Notes under the pieces: generated by a model | The model's input: the letters and a program-made list of their open reading frames with translations, nothing else | Told to the model about the DNA's origin: nothing | The model's database searches: none | NCBI GenBank assembly: GCA_023436825.1 | Contig: JAEZHS010000362.1 | Coordinates: forward strand, 1 to 20,594 | Reading direction: 5' to 3' | Origin: Pseudomonadota bacterium | Lineage (GTDB): Bacteria > Pseudomonadota > Alphaproteobacteria > Reyranellales > Reyranellaceae | DNA: 20,594 nt | Made by a program: the position numbers and the translations under genes | In this document: piece after piece, positions 1 to 7,265 of the stretch | Layout: every line of letters begins with the position of its first letter | Numbering within the stretch: position 1 is the first letter of the stretch

Positions 1-32
1 GGCCTGTTCTTGATCAACCGACGACAAAAAAG

Positions 33-70
33 AGGTCCCTCGACTTCGCATCGCTACGCTCGGGATGACC
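33..70. repeat. Possible intergenic palindromic repeat
   Basis: An imperfect inverted sequence lies just downstream of the solute-binding protein gene. It opens with GGTCCCTCGACTTCGC and closes with GCTCGGGATGACC, so GG(T)CCC and GGGATGACC can pair with a bulge. Sequences of this GTCATCCCGAGC-type are familiar from intergenic regions of many alphaproteobacterial genomes, usually at gene ends. That is recollection of a general pattern, not a search. It could contribute to transcript 3'-end formation. Only one copy is in the window, so its repeat nature cannot be shown here. Confidence 0.35.
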
Positions 71-79
71 GGCGGGATA

Positions 80-940
80 TCAGCCACACTTCAGCTCGTG
101 CGGCGTCGGATCGTAGCCCGGCATGCCCGGCACGCCGTAGCCCGGCGTGATCACCACGGCGAGATCGTCCGCATCGGGCTTCTTGTTGAACCACTTCTCG
201 TAGAGCTTGGCCATGGTGCCGTCCTTCTTCATGCAGTCGAGCGCATCCTGCAGCTCGGCACGAAGCGTGGGATTGTTCTTCGGCACCGGCGCCGCCCAGT
301 GGGCGCGCGTGTCCTTGAGCTCGAGGTCGGCGATGAACTGCGGGTTCTTCGACGCCGCGTAGACGATCGTCGTGTTGCCGCCGAGCGTGGCATAGGCGCG
401 CCCCGACAGCACGGCCTGCGTGGCGTCCGGCTGGGTGTCGTAGACCTGCACGGTGAAGCCGTACTTCTCGGCCATCTGCTTGGAGAGCGTCTCGTAGGGC
501 GTGCCCTTGTTGACGGCGACGGACTTGCCCTTGAGGTCCTCCCAGCTCTTGATCGGCGGCGTGCCCTTCTTGATGCCAAACTGGAAGGCAGTCCACAGAT
601 AGCCCGCCGTGAACAGCATGTTCTCTGCCCGCTCCTTGGTCACCGTGGTCGGCGCGGCGATGAAATCGTAGCGGCCGGCCTGCATGCCCGGGATCAGGGT
701 CGAGAAGCTCACCGAATCGATGGTGATGTCGCGCTTCATGCGCTTCGCCGCCTCGGTGAAGACGTCGACCTGGAAGCCTTCGATGCCGCCACCGAGCTTG
801 GGCATGGCGTGCGGCGCGAAGGTGCCGTCGACGCCGGTGCGCAGCGGCGGCTTCTTCTCCTGGGCCATGGCGGGGGACATTGCCGGCCCCACGCAAACAA
901 GGGCCGCGACCGCAATCGCAGCCAGGCGCCGTGTCATCAT
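80..940 (-). CDS. Polar amino-acid ABC transporter periplasmic binding protein (SBP_bac_3 family)
   Basis: This 286-residue protein begins with a signal peptide (MTRR, a hydrophobic run to about residue 22, cleavage near AMAQ at 24-27). The mature part has the usual solute-binding protein family 3 order: an early ligand-contact segment (TGVDGTFAPHAM), then GFQVDVFTEAAKRM and LIPGMQAGRYDFIAAPTTVTKERAE. It continues with a SWEDLKGKSVAVNKGT hinge and DALDCMKKDGTMAKLYEKWF near the end. Length fits the family. It should capture a small polar solute, probably an amino acid, and deliver it to an inner-membrane ABC permease. No permease or ATPase gene is adjacent, so its partner must lie elsewhere. 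A C-terminal tail rich in Gly/Pro (GYGVPGMPGYDPTPHELKCG) is outside the core fold. The gene is divergent from the racemase gene at 1026, and a link through amino-acid or hydantoin metabolism is possible but inferred. Confidence 0.9.
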   Translation of the reverse strand: MMTRRLAAIAVAALVCVGPAMSPAMAQEKKPPLRTGVDGTFAPHAMPKLGGGIEGFQVDVFTEAAKRMKRDITIDSVSFSTLIPGMQAGRYDFIAAPTTVTKERAENMLFTAGYLWTAFQFGIKKGTPPIKSWEDLKGKSVAVNKGTPYETLSKQMAEKYGFTVQVYDTQPDATQAVLSGRAYATLGGNTTIVYAASKNPQFIADLELKDTRAHWAAPVPKNNPTLRAELQDALDCMKKDGTMAKLYEKWFNKKPDADDLAVVITPGYGVPGMPGYDPTPHELKCG

Positions 941-1025
941 CTTGATAGTCTCCCTTGAAGAATCCCCAGGCGGCTAAGTTAGATCAGGCATTGTTGAATA
1001 GCAATTTAGGAGCCATGGTGCGGCC
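941..1025. promoter_or_regulatory. Divergent intergenic region between binding protein and racemase genes
   Basis: These 85 bases must hold the promoters of both divergent genes. An AGGAG at 1008-1012 precedes the racemase ATG at 1026 with a rather long 13-base gap. A partial inverted repeat, ATTG-N8-CAAT, lies around 990-1005 and could be an operator. No convincing -10/-35 pair was picked out. Confidence 0.35.
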
Positions 1026-1697
1026 ATGTCCGACGCCGATCGCATCCTCGTCATCAACCCCAATTCGACCGAGGCCGTCACCCAGGGCATCGACGCCGCC
1101 ATGGAGCCGCTGCGCATGAAAGGCGGCCCGGCCATCGAGTGTGTCACGCTCAAGGAAGGCCCGCCCGGCATCGAGACCCAGGCCCATGTCGAACAGGTCG
1201 TGGGACCGATCGGCGAAATGGTGAGGAAGCGCGACAACGACTGCTCGGCTTTCGTCATCGCCTGCTACTCCGATCCCGGCCTGCATGCCGCGCGCGAGAT
1301 CACGACCAAGCCGGTGCTCGGCATCGCGGAGTGCGGAATCCTGACGGCGCTGACGCTCGGCCAGCGCTTCGGCGTCATCTCCATCCTGCGGAAGTCGATT
1401 CCACGCCACCTGCGCTACGTCGGCCAGATGGGATTGAACGACCGCATGGCCGGCGATCGCGCCATCGGTCTCGGTGTCGTCGAGCTCGCCAACGAGGCGC
1501 GCACCTTCGCGCGCATGGCGGAGGTCGCGGCCGAGCTGCGCGACGAGGACGGCGCCGACGTGCTTGTCATGGGCTGTGCAGGCATGGCGCGCTATCGCGA
1601 CCGCCTGCAGCGCCATGTCGGCCTCCCGGTGGTCGAGCCGAGCCAGGCCGCGGTGTCGATGGCGATCGGCCGGTCGCGGCTGGGATGGTCGGCGTGA
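1026..1697 (+). CDS. Asp/Glu/hydantoin racemase family protein
   Basis: This 223-residue cytoplasmic enzyme belongs to the Asp/Glu/hydantoin racemase superfamily. The N-terminus ILVINPNSTEAVTQ (7-20) is the hallmark hydantoin-racemase opening. The two catalytic cysteines of cofactor-independent racemases are visible as C80 in AFVIACYSDPGL and C184 in VLVMGCAGMARY. They are positioned for the two-base proton transfer on the substrate alpha carbon. The segment KPVLGIAECGILTALTLGQRFGVISI (96-120) and the C-terminal GLPVVEPSQAAVSMAIG are also typical. Family members racemise 5-substituted hydantoins or related amides, or act as maleate-isomerase-like enzymes, so the exact substrate cannot be read from sequence. 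It stands alone on the plus strand, divergent from a solute-binding protein gene. No hydantoinase or carbamoylase is nearby. Confidence 0.85.
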   Translation: MSDADRILVINPNSTEAVTQGIDAAMEPLRMKGGPAIECVTLKEGPPGIETQAHVEQVVGPIGEMVRKRDNDCSAFVIACYSDPGLHAAREITTKPVLGIAECGILTALTLGQRFGVISILRKSIPRHLRYVGQMGLNDRMAGDRAIGLGVVELANEARTFARMAEVAAELRDEDGADVLVMGCAGMARYRDRLQRHVGLPVVEPSQAAVSMAIGRSRLGWSA

Positions 1698-1786
1698 ATT
1701 TCGACGATTTTCGACAGACCGGCTGACGCCCGTGAAGTCGTTGAATCTTCGACCCTTTTGAATTTGGACATTTCCGCCAGCGGTTT

Positions 1787-3157
1787 TCAGGTCTCCGCCA
1801 GCGCCGGATTAACCAGCCAATGGCTGGTAGGGCGGCCGCGGCCACCATACGCCCGGTCGGGCTGAACGTAGCCGAGATAGTGCAGCCGCTGCAGCACATG
1901 CTCGGTTTCGTCGGCTGTCGCGGCGCGGCCGAGAGCGCGCCGACGGATCTCCTCGCGCGACACTGCATCGGGCCGCGTTTCGCGCAGCCAGCAGGCGACA
2001 CGGCGCACGCGTCGCTTGTGGTCCGAGAGCTCGGCACTGTCGAACACCGCGCGTGCATGCGGCGAGAAGTAGCCTCGCCATAGCGCGGCCGCAGCATCGA
2101 CCTGCTCACTGCCGATCGCACCGGGCCGGCTGCGTGGGCCGCCAGTGAATCCCAAAAGCTCCATGATCCCCGCCAATCGTACGATGAAGGCTCTGCTTTT
2201 GCCCAACCACGCGGCCTCGAGGCCTTCGGCACTCTGCCGTGCGGCGTCAAGATCGGTCAGAAAGCCGTCGAGCGCTTTCACGCCGCGCTCGTCGAAGCGA
2301 AGCTCGCAGGGATCATCGGGCGGGCGTGCCAAAGTCGACAGGCGTCTCAGCCTTTCCAGCACTTCGTCGTCGTGAACAGGTTCGAGGGCGGTGAGCGCGG
2401 AATGGTGCTGGGGGCCGGGCCAGACATACAGGAAGCGGCTCGGCAGGCTCTTATCGCCTTCCAGCAGCGCGGCCCTGAGACTGTCCGGCCACATCGTCTG
2501 GAGGATGCTGACTGGAAAGCTCGCGAGGTCGAGTGCCGGCCGGCGGCTGCGCTCCACGGACAGGGCGCCGGCCGTCCAGGCTTCGAGCCAGGCCGCACAT
2601 TCCCTGTCGTCGGCGCAATCGCCGCCGAACCAGACTTTCGGCAGATCGCGCCACAGCAATATGCCGCGTGGGTTGCCGGTGACGGTCTCGGCAACGGCTT
2701 CGAGAGCGGCATCCATCATGACGATGCGCGACGGAACGAACGGGCCCTTCCCGACCTGCTGCGCGTGTACCGCACGACGCTCCTCATCGTGCAGGCACCG
2801 TTCCTGTTCAATCGTACCCAGCAGACGACGCATCGGCGCCAACGCCGTCGACTTGCCGGTCGACGGTTCACCCACCATCGCCTGCCACATCACCAGCGGC
2901 TCGGTCCATGCAGGCGTAACGCGCACCCGCACCCCACCGCCGCAGAGTCCTGCCACGCCGGCAATCACCGTCTGGAGGACGTAGTCCTGCGGTGCGCCGG
3001 TGGCCGCGGCGGTATCGGCGATCCATGTGCGCCAGGGCTCGGGCAGCAGATCGAGCGGCACGGCTGGCACCGCGTCGCGACCGTTGTCGAGGATGCTGAG
3101 GTCGGGTCCCGACCACTCGACCTTCCGCGAATCTAGGTAAAAGGCGTGACTCGGCAT
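1787..3157 (-). CDS. DUF3987-type P-loop ATPase, stand-alone
   Basis: This 456-residue protein resembles the DUF3987 family of primase/helicase-associated ATPases found in phages, plasmids and integrated elements. A Walker A loop GEPSTGKST is at 96-104 (K102) after the segment EPLVMWQAMVGEP. A Walker-B-like stretch RGILLWRDLPKVWFGG follows near 164-179. The block ALDLASFPVSILQTMWPDSL then GDKSLPSRFLYVWPGP matches the family's conserved ATPase core, and the C-terminus looks like a winged-helix segment. An ATG at 3157 is chosen because a perfect AGGAGG (minus strand, 3170-3165) sits seven bases upstream; a TTG 21 bases further upstream would swallow that site. DUF3987 proteins normally carry a primase-polymerase domain or sit beside replication genes. 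Here neither is present, so it may be a remnant of a mobile element or a domesticated ATPase. Function is unknown. Confidence 0.7.
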   Translation of the reverse strand: MPSHAFYLDSRKVEWSGPDLSILDNGRDAVPAVPLDLLPEPWRTWIADTAAATGAPQDYVLQTVIAGVAGLCGGGVRVRVTPAWTEPLVMWQAMVGEPSTGKSTALAPMRRLLGTIEQERCLHDEERRAVHAQQVGKGPFVPSRIVMMDAALEAVAETVTGNPRGILLWRDLPKVWFGGDCADDRECAAWLEAWTAGALSVERSRRPALDLASFPVSILQTMWPDSLRAALLEGDKSLPSRFLYVWPGPQHHSALTALEPVHDDEVLERLRRLSTLARPPDDPCELRFDERGVKALDGFLTDLDAARQSAEGLEAAWLGKSRAFIVRLAGIMELLGFTGGPRSRPGAIGSEQVDAAAALWRGYFSPHARAVFDSAELSDHKRRVRRVACWLRETRPDAVSREEIRRRALGRAATADETEHVLQRLHYLGYVQPDRAYGGRGRPTSHWLVNPALAET

Positions 3158-3276
3158 TGACGGCCCTCCTGGGAACAAAGATGGAACAATCTCGAGGAAC
3201 CGTCAAGCACTATAGTAATCTTTTTTTGTACTTCCGTTGTTGATGCCGTTCCTGACTTGGTTGCGGGAAAGAATTT

Positions 3277-3319
3277 GCTCGCCGTTCCGATCCAGCCGTC
3301 GCGTTGGTACTTGCGTTTG
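3277..3319 (+). repeat. Left copy of a diverged direct repeat (partner at 14377-14419)
   Basis: By eye, 34 of 43 positions match 14377-14419 in the same orientation, including the exact stretch CCGATCCAGCC and the later TTGCGTT. On the minus strand both copies read a similar peptide (QYKRKYQRDGWIGTASK here, TTQRKHRPDGWIGTVSE there), so they may be pieces of a once-coding sequence. I do not recognise the family. The copy starts just beyond the point where homology to the LOG-family fragment stops. Confidence 0.5.
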
Positions 3320-3349
3320 TATTGCCGAAGGAAGCCAGTCGGCGCCCCT

Positions 3350-3549
3350 TTCTCTGCGGCTTCCGAAGACGACGATCGTCGAGCAGATGCACGACTTAGA
3401 AAGCGTGCGCGCTCCGCCTTGCCAAACTCCAACGCGAATCGCATCGGCCGCATTTCGTCGCTGAGTATGAATTCGTTGTCCTCAATGGCCAGCAAATAGC
3501 CCCGCGAGCGACGTTGCATTTGATTCTTCGGGCGCATCGCATGGGTCAT
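3350..3549 (-). pseudogene. Truncated, frameshifted N-terminal fragment of a LOG-family (TIGR00730 Rossmann fold) protein
   Basis: Reading from ATG at 3549, the peptide contains GYLLAIEDNEFILSDEMRPM then RFALEFGKAERA. This matches the N-terminal helix region of LOG/TIGR00730 lysine-decarboxylase-like (cytokinin-riboside phosphoribohydrolase-type) proteins. Near 3405-3410 the homology jumps one frame and continues as CICSTIVVFGSRRE, which is the family's first Rossmann strand (usually STIVVFGSAR). Homology then stops near 3350, so only about 65 of the usual 200-plus residues remain. The nucleotide-binding and PGGxGTxxE catalytic parts are missing. It is therefore a dead fragment. The open frame continues without recognisable homology into the repeat at 3277-3319 and on toward 3133. 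Family assignment rests on motif memory. Confidence 0.6.
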
Positions 3550-3704
3550 GCCGTCGCCGTCGGCGGATCACGCGCGGCGTACCCTCATCCACGTCAAGAC
3601 CAAGGTCGGACAGCAACCTGCCATTATTTTTGATCGTCACGGCACCGTGGAGTGGTTGTTCGCGCCGTCGCCCCGGGTAACGTGCGGCCGCGCAAGAGCC
3701 ATTG
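3550..3704. other. Intergenic region upstream of the electron-transfer operon
   Basis: No gene is supported here. A minus-strand peptide (NNGRLLSDLGLDVDEGTPRV at about 3570-3635) looks protein-like, but I cannot place it. It may be another fragment. The promoter of the operon starting at 3705 must lie in or near this stretch, yet no TTGAG-N4-ATCAA box like those upstream of the neighbouring copper genes is present. The ribosome binding site before 3705 is weak (AAGAG). Confidence 0.3.
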
Positions 3705-5624
3705 ATGTACCGTAGCCGCAATCAGCATCGGGATCGAGCAGCCCTCCTGTGGGTCGCGGGCGCACTGCTGCTCGGATCCGCAAGTCTCGCTCAGGGTCAG
3801 GAGGCTGACCCGCACGCTGGCCACCATCCCGCCCAGCCGTCCGTTCCATCGGCGTCGGGTTCGATGCCGGCCGCTCCTCCGGCGCCGCCTGGCGCCATGG
3901 AAGGCATGGGCATGATGGGGCGCCCGCCGCCGAGGCAGCTCTATCCCGAGTTGATGGAGTTGCCCGCCATGTCGCCGCAGGCGCGCGACAAGGCGACAGC
4001 CGATGCGCAGGCGCGGATCGATGCTGGCAACGCGGCGCTCATGGCCGCGCAATCCGACTATCACAACGCGATGGTCACGAAGGATTTCGCCGCCATGTCG
4101 CTTGCCGCCGACCGTCAGCGGGCGGCATTGGCGGAGCTGGAAAGTGGGACCGCCGCCCTGCGCGCGTTGGCCGAAGGTGAAGCCCCGCGCGACGTCGCGC
4201 TCGGCTGGTTCCGTGAGCAGATGAATCTCCGGCCACCGGCCTCGCAAGGCGATTTGCCGGGAGCCCCTTTCGGCCTGTCGTGGCTGCATGTCTTGTCCAT
4301 GGCAATGCTCGGCGCGTTCGTCCTGGCGATGGTGGCGGTTTCCATCGCCCGCCGGCGGCGATCGATTGCCCTCGTTGATCGGCTGACTGCCGTCGCACCG
4401 GTACGTGCGGAGGTGTCCATTGCGACGCCCGCGCCCGTCGAGCGGGCACCGGTCCCTGCGCGCCAGCCTGATTCTCCGGCCACGTCCGCGCCCGCGGTTT
4501 CCGGTAACTGGACCGGCGAGATGCGCGTGGCGCGCGTCATCAGGGAGACGCCCTCGGTAAAGACCTTTCGTTTGATGACGGCCGATGGTGGCCCCCTGCC
4601 CTTCACGTACGCGCCGGGGCAGTTCCTGACTTTTTCGACGGAGTTCGACGGCAAGACGGTGCGACGGTCATATACGATCGCCTCGCCGCCGACCCGTAAC
4701 GCCTACGTCGAGATAACAGTCAAGCACGAAAAAGACGGCCTGTTCTCGCACTACCTTCACGACAGAGTGGCGGTGGGAGAGACGCTGCATGTGCGTGGGC
4801 CAGCGGGGGCTTTCACGTTCGACGGCGGCAACGCCGACAGCATCGTGCTGATCGCGGGTGGTGTCGGGATCACGCCGATGATGTGCGTAGTCCGGCATCT
4901 GACCGACATGAGCTGGCCCGGCGACATTTTCCTCGTCCTGGGCATCCGCAGCACCGAAGAGTTCATCTTTAGGGAGGAACTCGAATACCTCCAGAGACGA
5001 TGGCCCAGGCTCCATGTCGCCGCTTCCGTCAGTGCGCGATCCGAAGGCACCGTCTGGATGGGCCTGGAAGGACCCATCACCAGGGCCACGATCGCCCAGG
5101 CAGTGCCCGGCATCGAGCGGCGGCGTGTCCATTTGTGCGGCCCGCCAGGCATGACGCAGGCGATCCGCCAGGTGCTGCGCGATCTGGGCGTCCCGCCCGA
5201 GCAGATCAAAACGGAGGCATTCGGCCCGGCCGCGGGTGCCGACCCCGCACCGGCTCCCGCGCCTGCGGCGTCTCCGCCACGGGACGTTGCCAGGCTGATG
5301 GACAAGACAGACCGACTGGCAGGGCAGCCGCCGGCCGATGGCCTCCAGGCCATCGGGCCCGCGACGGCAGTCATTTCCTTCGCTCGTTCGGGAAAGTCCG
5401 CGCCGTTGCCGCCATCGGCGACGGTGCTCGAGGTCGCCGAGTCCATCGGAGTGCCGATCGACTATTCGTGCCGTGTGGGCACCTGCGGCTTCTGCAAGAC
5501 CAGGCTTCTGGCCGGAAATGTCTCGATGGACGTTCAGGACGCGCTTACCGACGAGGACAAGGCCAACGGTATCATCCTCGCCTGCCAGGCCCGGTCGATC
5601 AGCAATCTGACGGTCGACGCATGA
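3705..5624 (+). CDS. Membrane-anchored FAD/NAD(P)H reductase with [2Fe-2S] ferredoxin domain and His/Met-rich periplasmic N-domain
   Basis: This 639-residue multidomain protein has an N-terminal signal or signal-anchor (residues 11-30, ending SLAQGQ). A His/Met/Pro-rich exported segment follows (HAGHH at 38-41, MEGMGMMG at 65-72). Next come a helical domain (90-175) and one membrane helix (192-215) followed by RRRR, which puts the rest in the cytoplasm. Residues 270-505 form a ferredoxin-NADP-reductase module: FAD motif RSYTIASPP (321-329), nucleotide motif AGGVGITPM (384-392) and CGPPGM near 478. Residues 553-639 are a plant-type ferredoxin domain with ligands C589, C594, C597 and C627. It should oxidise NAD(P)H and pass electrons via FAD and [2Fe-2S]. 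The gene leads an operon with a predicted heme b protein and a heptaheme cytochrome, so these are its likely acceptors. The ATG at 3705 is used; a TTG one codon earlier is possible. The helical N-domain is not one I can name. Confidence 0.85.
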   Translation: MYRSRNQHRDRAALLWVAGALLLGSASLAQGQEADPHAGHHPAQPSVPSASGSMPAAPPAPPGAMEGMGMMGRPPPRQLYPELMELPAMSPQARDKATADAQARIDAGNAALMAAQSDYHNAMVTKDFAAMSLAADRQRAALAELESGTAALRALAEGEAPRDVALGWFREQMNLRPPASQGDLPGAPFGLSWLHVLSMAMLGAFVLAMVAVSIARRRRSIALVDRLTAVAPVRAEVSIATPAPVERAPVPARQPDSPATSAPAVSGNWTGEMRVARVIRETPSVKTFRLMTADGGPLPFTYAPGQFLTFSTEFDGKTVRRSYTIASPPTRNAYVEITVKHEKDGLFSHYLHDRVAVGETLHVRGPAGAFTFDGGNADSIVLIAGGVGITPMMCVVRHLTDMSWPGDIFLVLGIRSTEEFIFREELEYLQRRWPRLHVAASVSARSEGTVWMGLEGPITRATIAQAVPGIERRRVHLCGPPGMTQAIRQVLRDLGVPPEQIKTEAFGPAAGADPAPAPAPAASPPRDVARLMDKTDRLAGQPPADGLQAIGPATAVISFARSGKSAPLPPSATVLEVAESIGVPIDYSCRVGTCGFCKTRLLAGNVSMDVQDALTDEDKANGIILACQARSISNLTVDA

Positions 5625-5648
5625 CGAGAGCCACAGGCGGCAGGCGAC

Positions 5649-6329
5649 ATGAGTGACCGCGAGCGATTGACGGTGCTTGCGCTGGGCACGCTGATAGTGC
5701 TGCTGCTGCCCGGCTATGTGGTGCATGTCTCGCCGCGATTTCCGGGGAGTCTCGCCGGCAGCCTTTTCGGCATTGCCGCGGCGTTCCTTATGGTCGCGCT
5801 GCTTGCCTATCCGGCGGTCAAGTATCTTCCATGGCTGCGCGAACGCATCACCCGCCGCGTATCGCTGGGCCGGCTGCTCAGTCTGCACATCTACGCCGGA
5901 CTGCTTGCGGCACTGCTGGCAATCGTGCACTCGGGCCACAAGTACCAGAGCGTGCTCGGTCTCGCTTTGATCGTCGTCACGATGATCGTGATAGCGACCG
6001 GCTTCATCGGACGCCTCTATGTCGGTGCTCTGGGCGCGGACATTCGCCAGCAGCAGGTGCTGCTGGGTGCGCTGCGTACATCGTACGATCGCGTGGTGCA
6101 GCGATTGGCCAGGCACAAGGATGTCGAAAAGCCTGCGCTGAACGTCCCGGTGCTCGAACTGGTGGGCGCGATCGCCGACCTCGAGTATTCCATCGCCGGC
6201 CGGGACGCCATGCGCCGCCTCGCCGGCCGATGGATGGTCGTCCACGTCGCCTCGTCGCTCGTTCTCTACGGCCTGCTTGCGCTGCATGTCCTGAGCGGAT
6301 TCTATTACGGGCTGCGGTGGCTTCCGTGA
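5649..6329 (+). CDS. Small integral membrane protein, predicted di-heme cytochrome b
   Basis: This 226-residue protein has five likely membrane helices (about 8-25, 34-57, 75-97, 102-122, 195-220). A soluble, charged loop (125-190) separates the last two. Histidines fall in two pairs spaced exactly H-X13-H: H80/H94 in the third helix (LHIYAGLLAALLAIVHSGH) and H199/H213 in the fifth (VVHVASSLVLYGLLALHVLS). Such spacing places ligands about four helical turns apart on one face. It is the classic arrangement for two stacked b hemes in ferric-reductase-like and cytochrome b proteins. This is a structural inference, as no family name was recognised. It lies 24 bases after the flavin/[2Fe-2S] reductase gene. 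Its stop codon overlaps the GTG of the multiheme cytochrome gene (GTGA), so the three products are almost certainly made together. Its likely job is to carry electrons across the inner membrane. Confidence 0.75.
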   Translation: MSDRERLTVLALGTLIVLLLPGYVVHVSPRFPGSLAGSLFGIAAAFLMVALLAYPAVKYLPWLRERITRRVSLGRLLSLHIYAGLLAALLAIVHSGHKYQSVLGLALIVVTMIVIATGFIGRLYVGALGADIRQQQVLLGALRTSYDRVVQRLARHKDVEKPALNVPVLELVGAIADLEYSIAGRDAMRRLAGRWMVVHVASSLVLYGLLALHVLSGFYYGLRWLP

Positions 6330-7030
6330 GGTGGAAGGCTTTCGCCTACCTCATTCTCGGCAGCGCCATGCTGGCGGTCGTGGTCCTGGTTGCCGCCACC
6401 TTGCCCCATTCGGGATCGCAAGCCTTGCCGCATTGGGCCGAGATGGTCCGCCCCGGCGCGCTTTCGGCCCGACACGCTTCCCTCGCGCAGGACTGCGAAG
6501 CCTGCCATACGCCGTTCCGCGGAGTCGAAAGCGCCGGTTGCGTGCTGTGCCACGCCACGGATGCCGTGACCCTGGCGCGGCAGTCGACGTCGTTTCATGC
6601 GACGGTGCAATCGTGCTCGGCCTGCCATGCCGAGCACCAGGGCGGCGTGCGGCCGACCCGGATGGATCACGATGTGTTGATCGCCATCGGCGCCTCACGA
6701 CTTCGCAGGGCCCCTGAAACGGCCGATCGTCTCGATTGCTTTTCCTGCCACAGCAATCGCAGCCCACACCGCGACCTCTTCGGGAAGGAGTGCGCCGAAT
6801 GCCACGCGACGGAGAGCTGGCGGGTGGCAGGGTTCAACCATCCGTCACCCGCATCCACCGACTGTGCGCAATGCCACCAGGCGCCGCCGAGCCACTACAT
6901 GCATCACTTCCACATGGTGTCGATGATGGTCGCCCGGCAGCACCACGCACGAGTGGATCAGTGCTACCTGTGCCATCAGACCGACGCCTGGAACGACATC
7001 CGGGGCGTGGGTTGGTACAAGCATCACTGA
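6326..7030 (+). CDS. Heptaheme c-type cytochrome, membrane-anchored or periplasmic
   Basis: This 234-residue protein starts at a GTG that overlaps the previous stop (GTGA). The open frame extends much further upstream, but that part lies inside the preceding gene. An N-terminal hydrophobic segment (residues 5-25, FAYLILGSAMLAVVVLVAA) is a signal anchor or signal peptide. Seven CXXCH heme c attachment motifs follow, beginning at residues 57, 72, 97, 138, 156, 180 and 213 (for example CEACH, CVLCH, CYLCH). Additional histidines (HH, HHFH and the C-terminal KHH) can serve as distal ligands. It resembles cytochrome c3-like multiheme proteins in style. I recall similar proteins ending in GVGWYKHH from other proteobacteria, without a known function. 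In this operon it is the expected periplasmic end of a chain fed by NAD(P)H. The terminal acceptor is unknown; Cu(II), another metal or another periplasmic redox protein are possibilities. Confidence 0.88.
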   Translation: MRWKAFAYLILGSAMLAVVVLVAATLPHSGSQALPHWAEMVRPGALSARHASLAQDCEACHTPFRGVESAGCVLCHATDAVTLARQSTSFHATVQSCSACHAEHQGGVRPTRMDHDVLIAIGASRLRRAPETADRLDCFSCHSNRSPHRDLFGKECAECHATESWRVAGFNHPSPASTDCAQCHQAPPSHYMHHFHMVSMMVARQHHARVDQCYLCHQTDAWNDIRGVGWYKHH

Positions 7031-7119
7031 CGCACATTCCGTCGGCTGGGATCAGGCGAACAGGATGTCTCTTCCGAGACACCGCATTGCCGACTCGGCG
7101 CGTTCTGCAGCCTTCGTGG

Positions 7120-7133
7120 TTGAGATGGATCAA
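7120..7133 (+). promoter_or_regulatory. Crp/Fnr-type box upstream of the Spy-like gene
   Basis: The sequence TTGAGATGGATCAA matches the Fnr/FixK consensus TTGAT-N4-ATCAA at nine of ten half-site positions. It lies in the 235-base gap between the heptaheme cytochrome gene and the Spy-like gene, 132 bases before the latter's ATG. The same TTGAG-N4-ATCAA recurs at 8430 and 10685, which makes chance unlikely. Confidence 0.6.
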
Positions 7134-7265
7134 GGCATCGCTGTGCCGCAGGCGTAGACGATGCGCTGGAAAATAGAGGGCGAACGCGTCGTTGTCTTGA
7201 TTCGAACAGCGCCGCCATCGTCTCTGCGCCACACTCAAGATGACCTTCATCCAAAGAGGATTGCG

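Noticed and set aside
65..958. Plus-strand open frame opposite the solute-binding protein
   Set aside because: Composition is Arg/Leu/Gly-biased with no motif, whereas the minus strand gives a signal peptide and a family fold.
1770..1805. TCCGCCAGCG occurring twice at the 3' end of the DUF3987 gene as a possible attachment site
   Set aside because: One copy is inside the coding end, the repeat is ten bases, and there is no integrase or matching partner elsewhere.
3631..3645. TTGATCGTCACGGCA upstream of the electron-transfer operon as a possible Fnr box
   Set aside because: The left half-site fits but the right half has no ATCAA, so it is not a palindrome.
4668..6287. Long minus-strand open frame opposite the reductase and heme b genes
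   Set aside because: It is low-complexity and Arg/His/Asp-rich, has no domain, and mirrors two well-supported genes. This is typical antisense openness in GC-rich DNA.
5831..6325. Upstream extension of the multiheme cytochrome frame
   Set aside because: It lies inside the heme b gene and is Arg/Ala-rich shadow sequence. The GTG at 6326 followed by a signal anchor is the sensible start.
7066..7081. Hairpin TGTCTC-TTCC-GAGACA after the heptaheme cytochrome gene
   Set aside because: The stem is only six base pairs and has no T-run; too weak to call a terminator.
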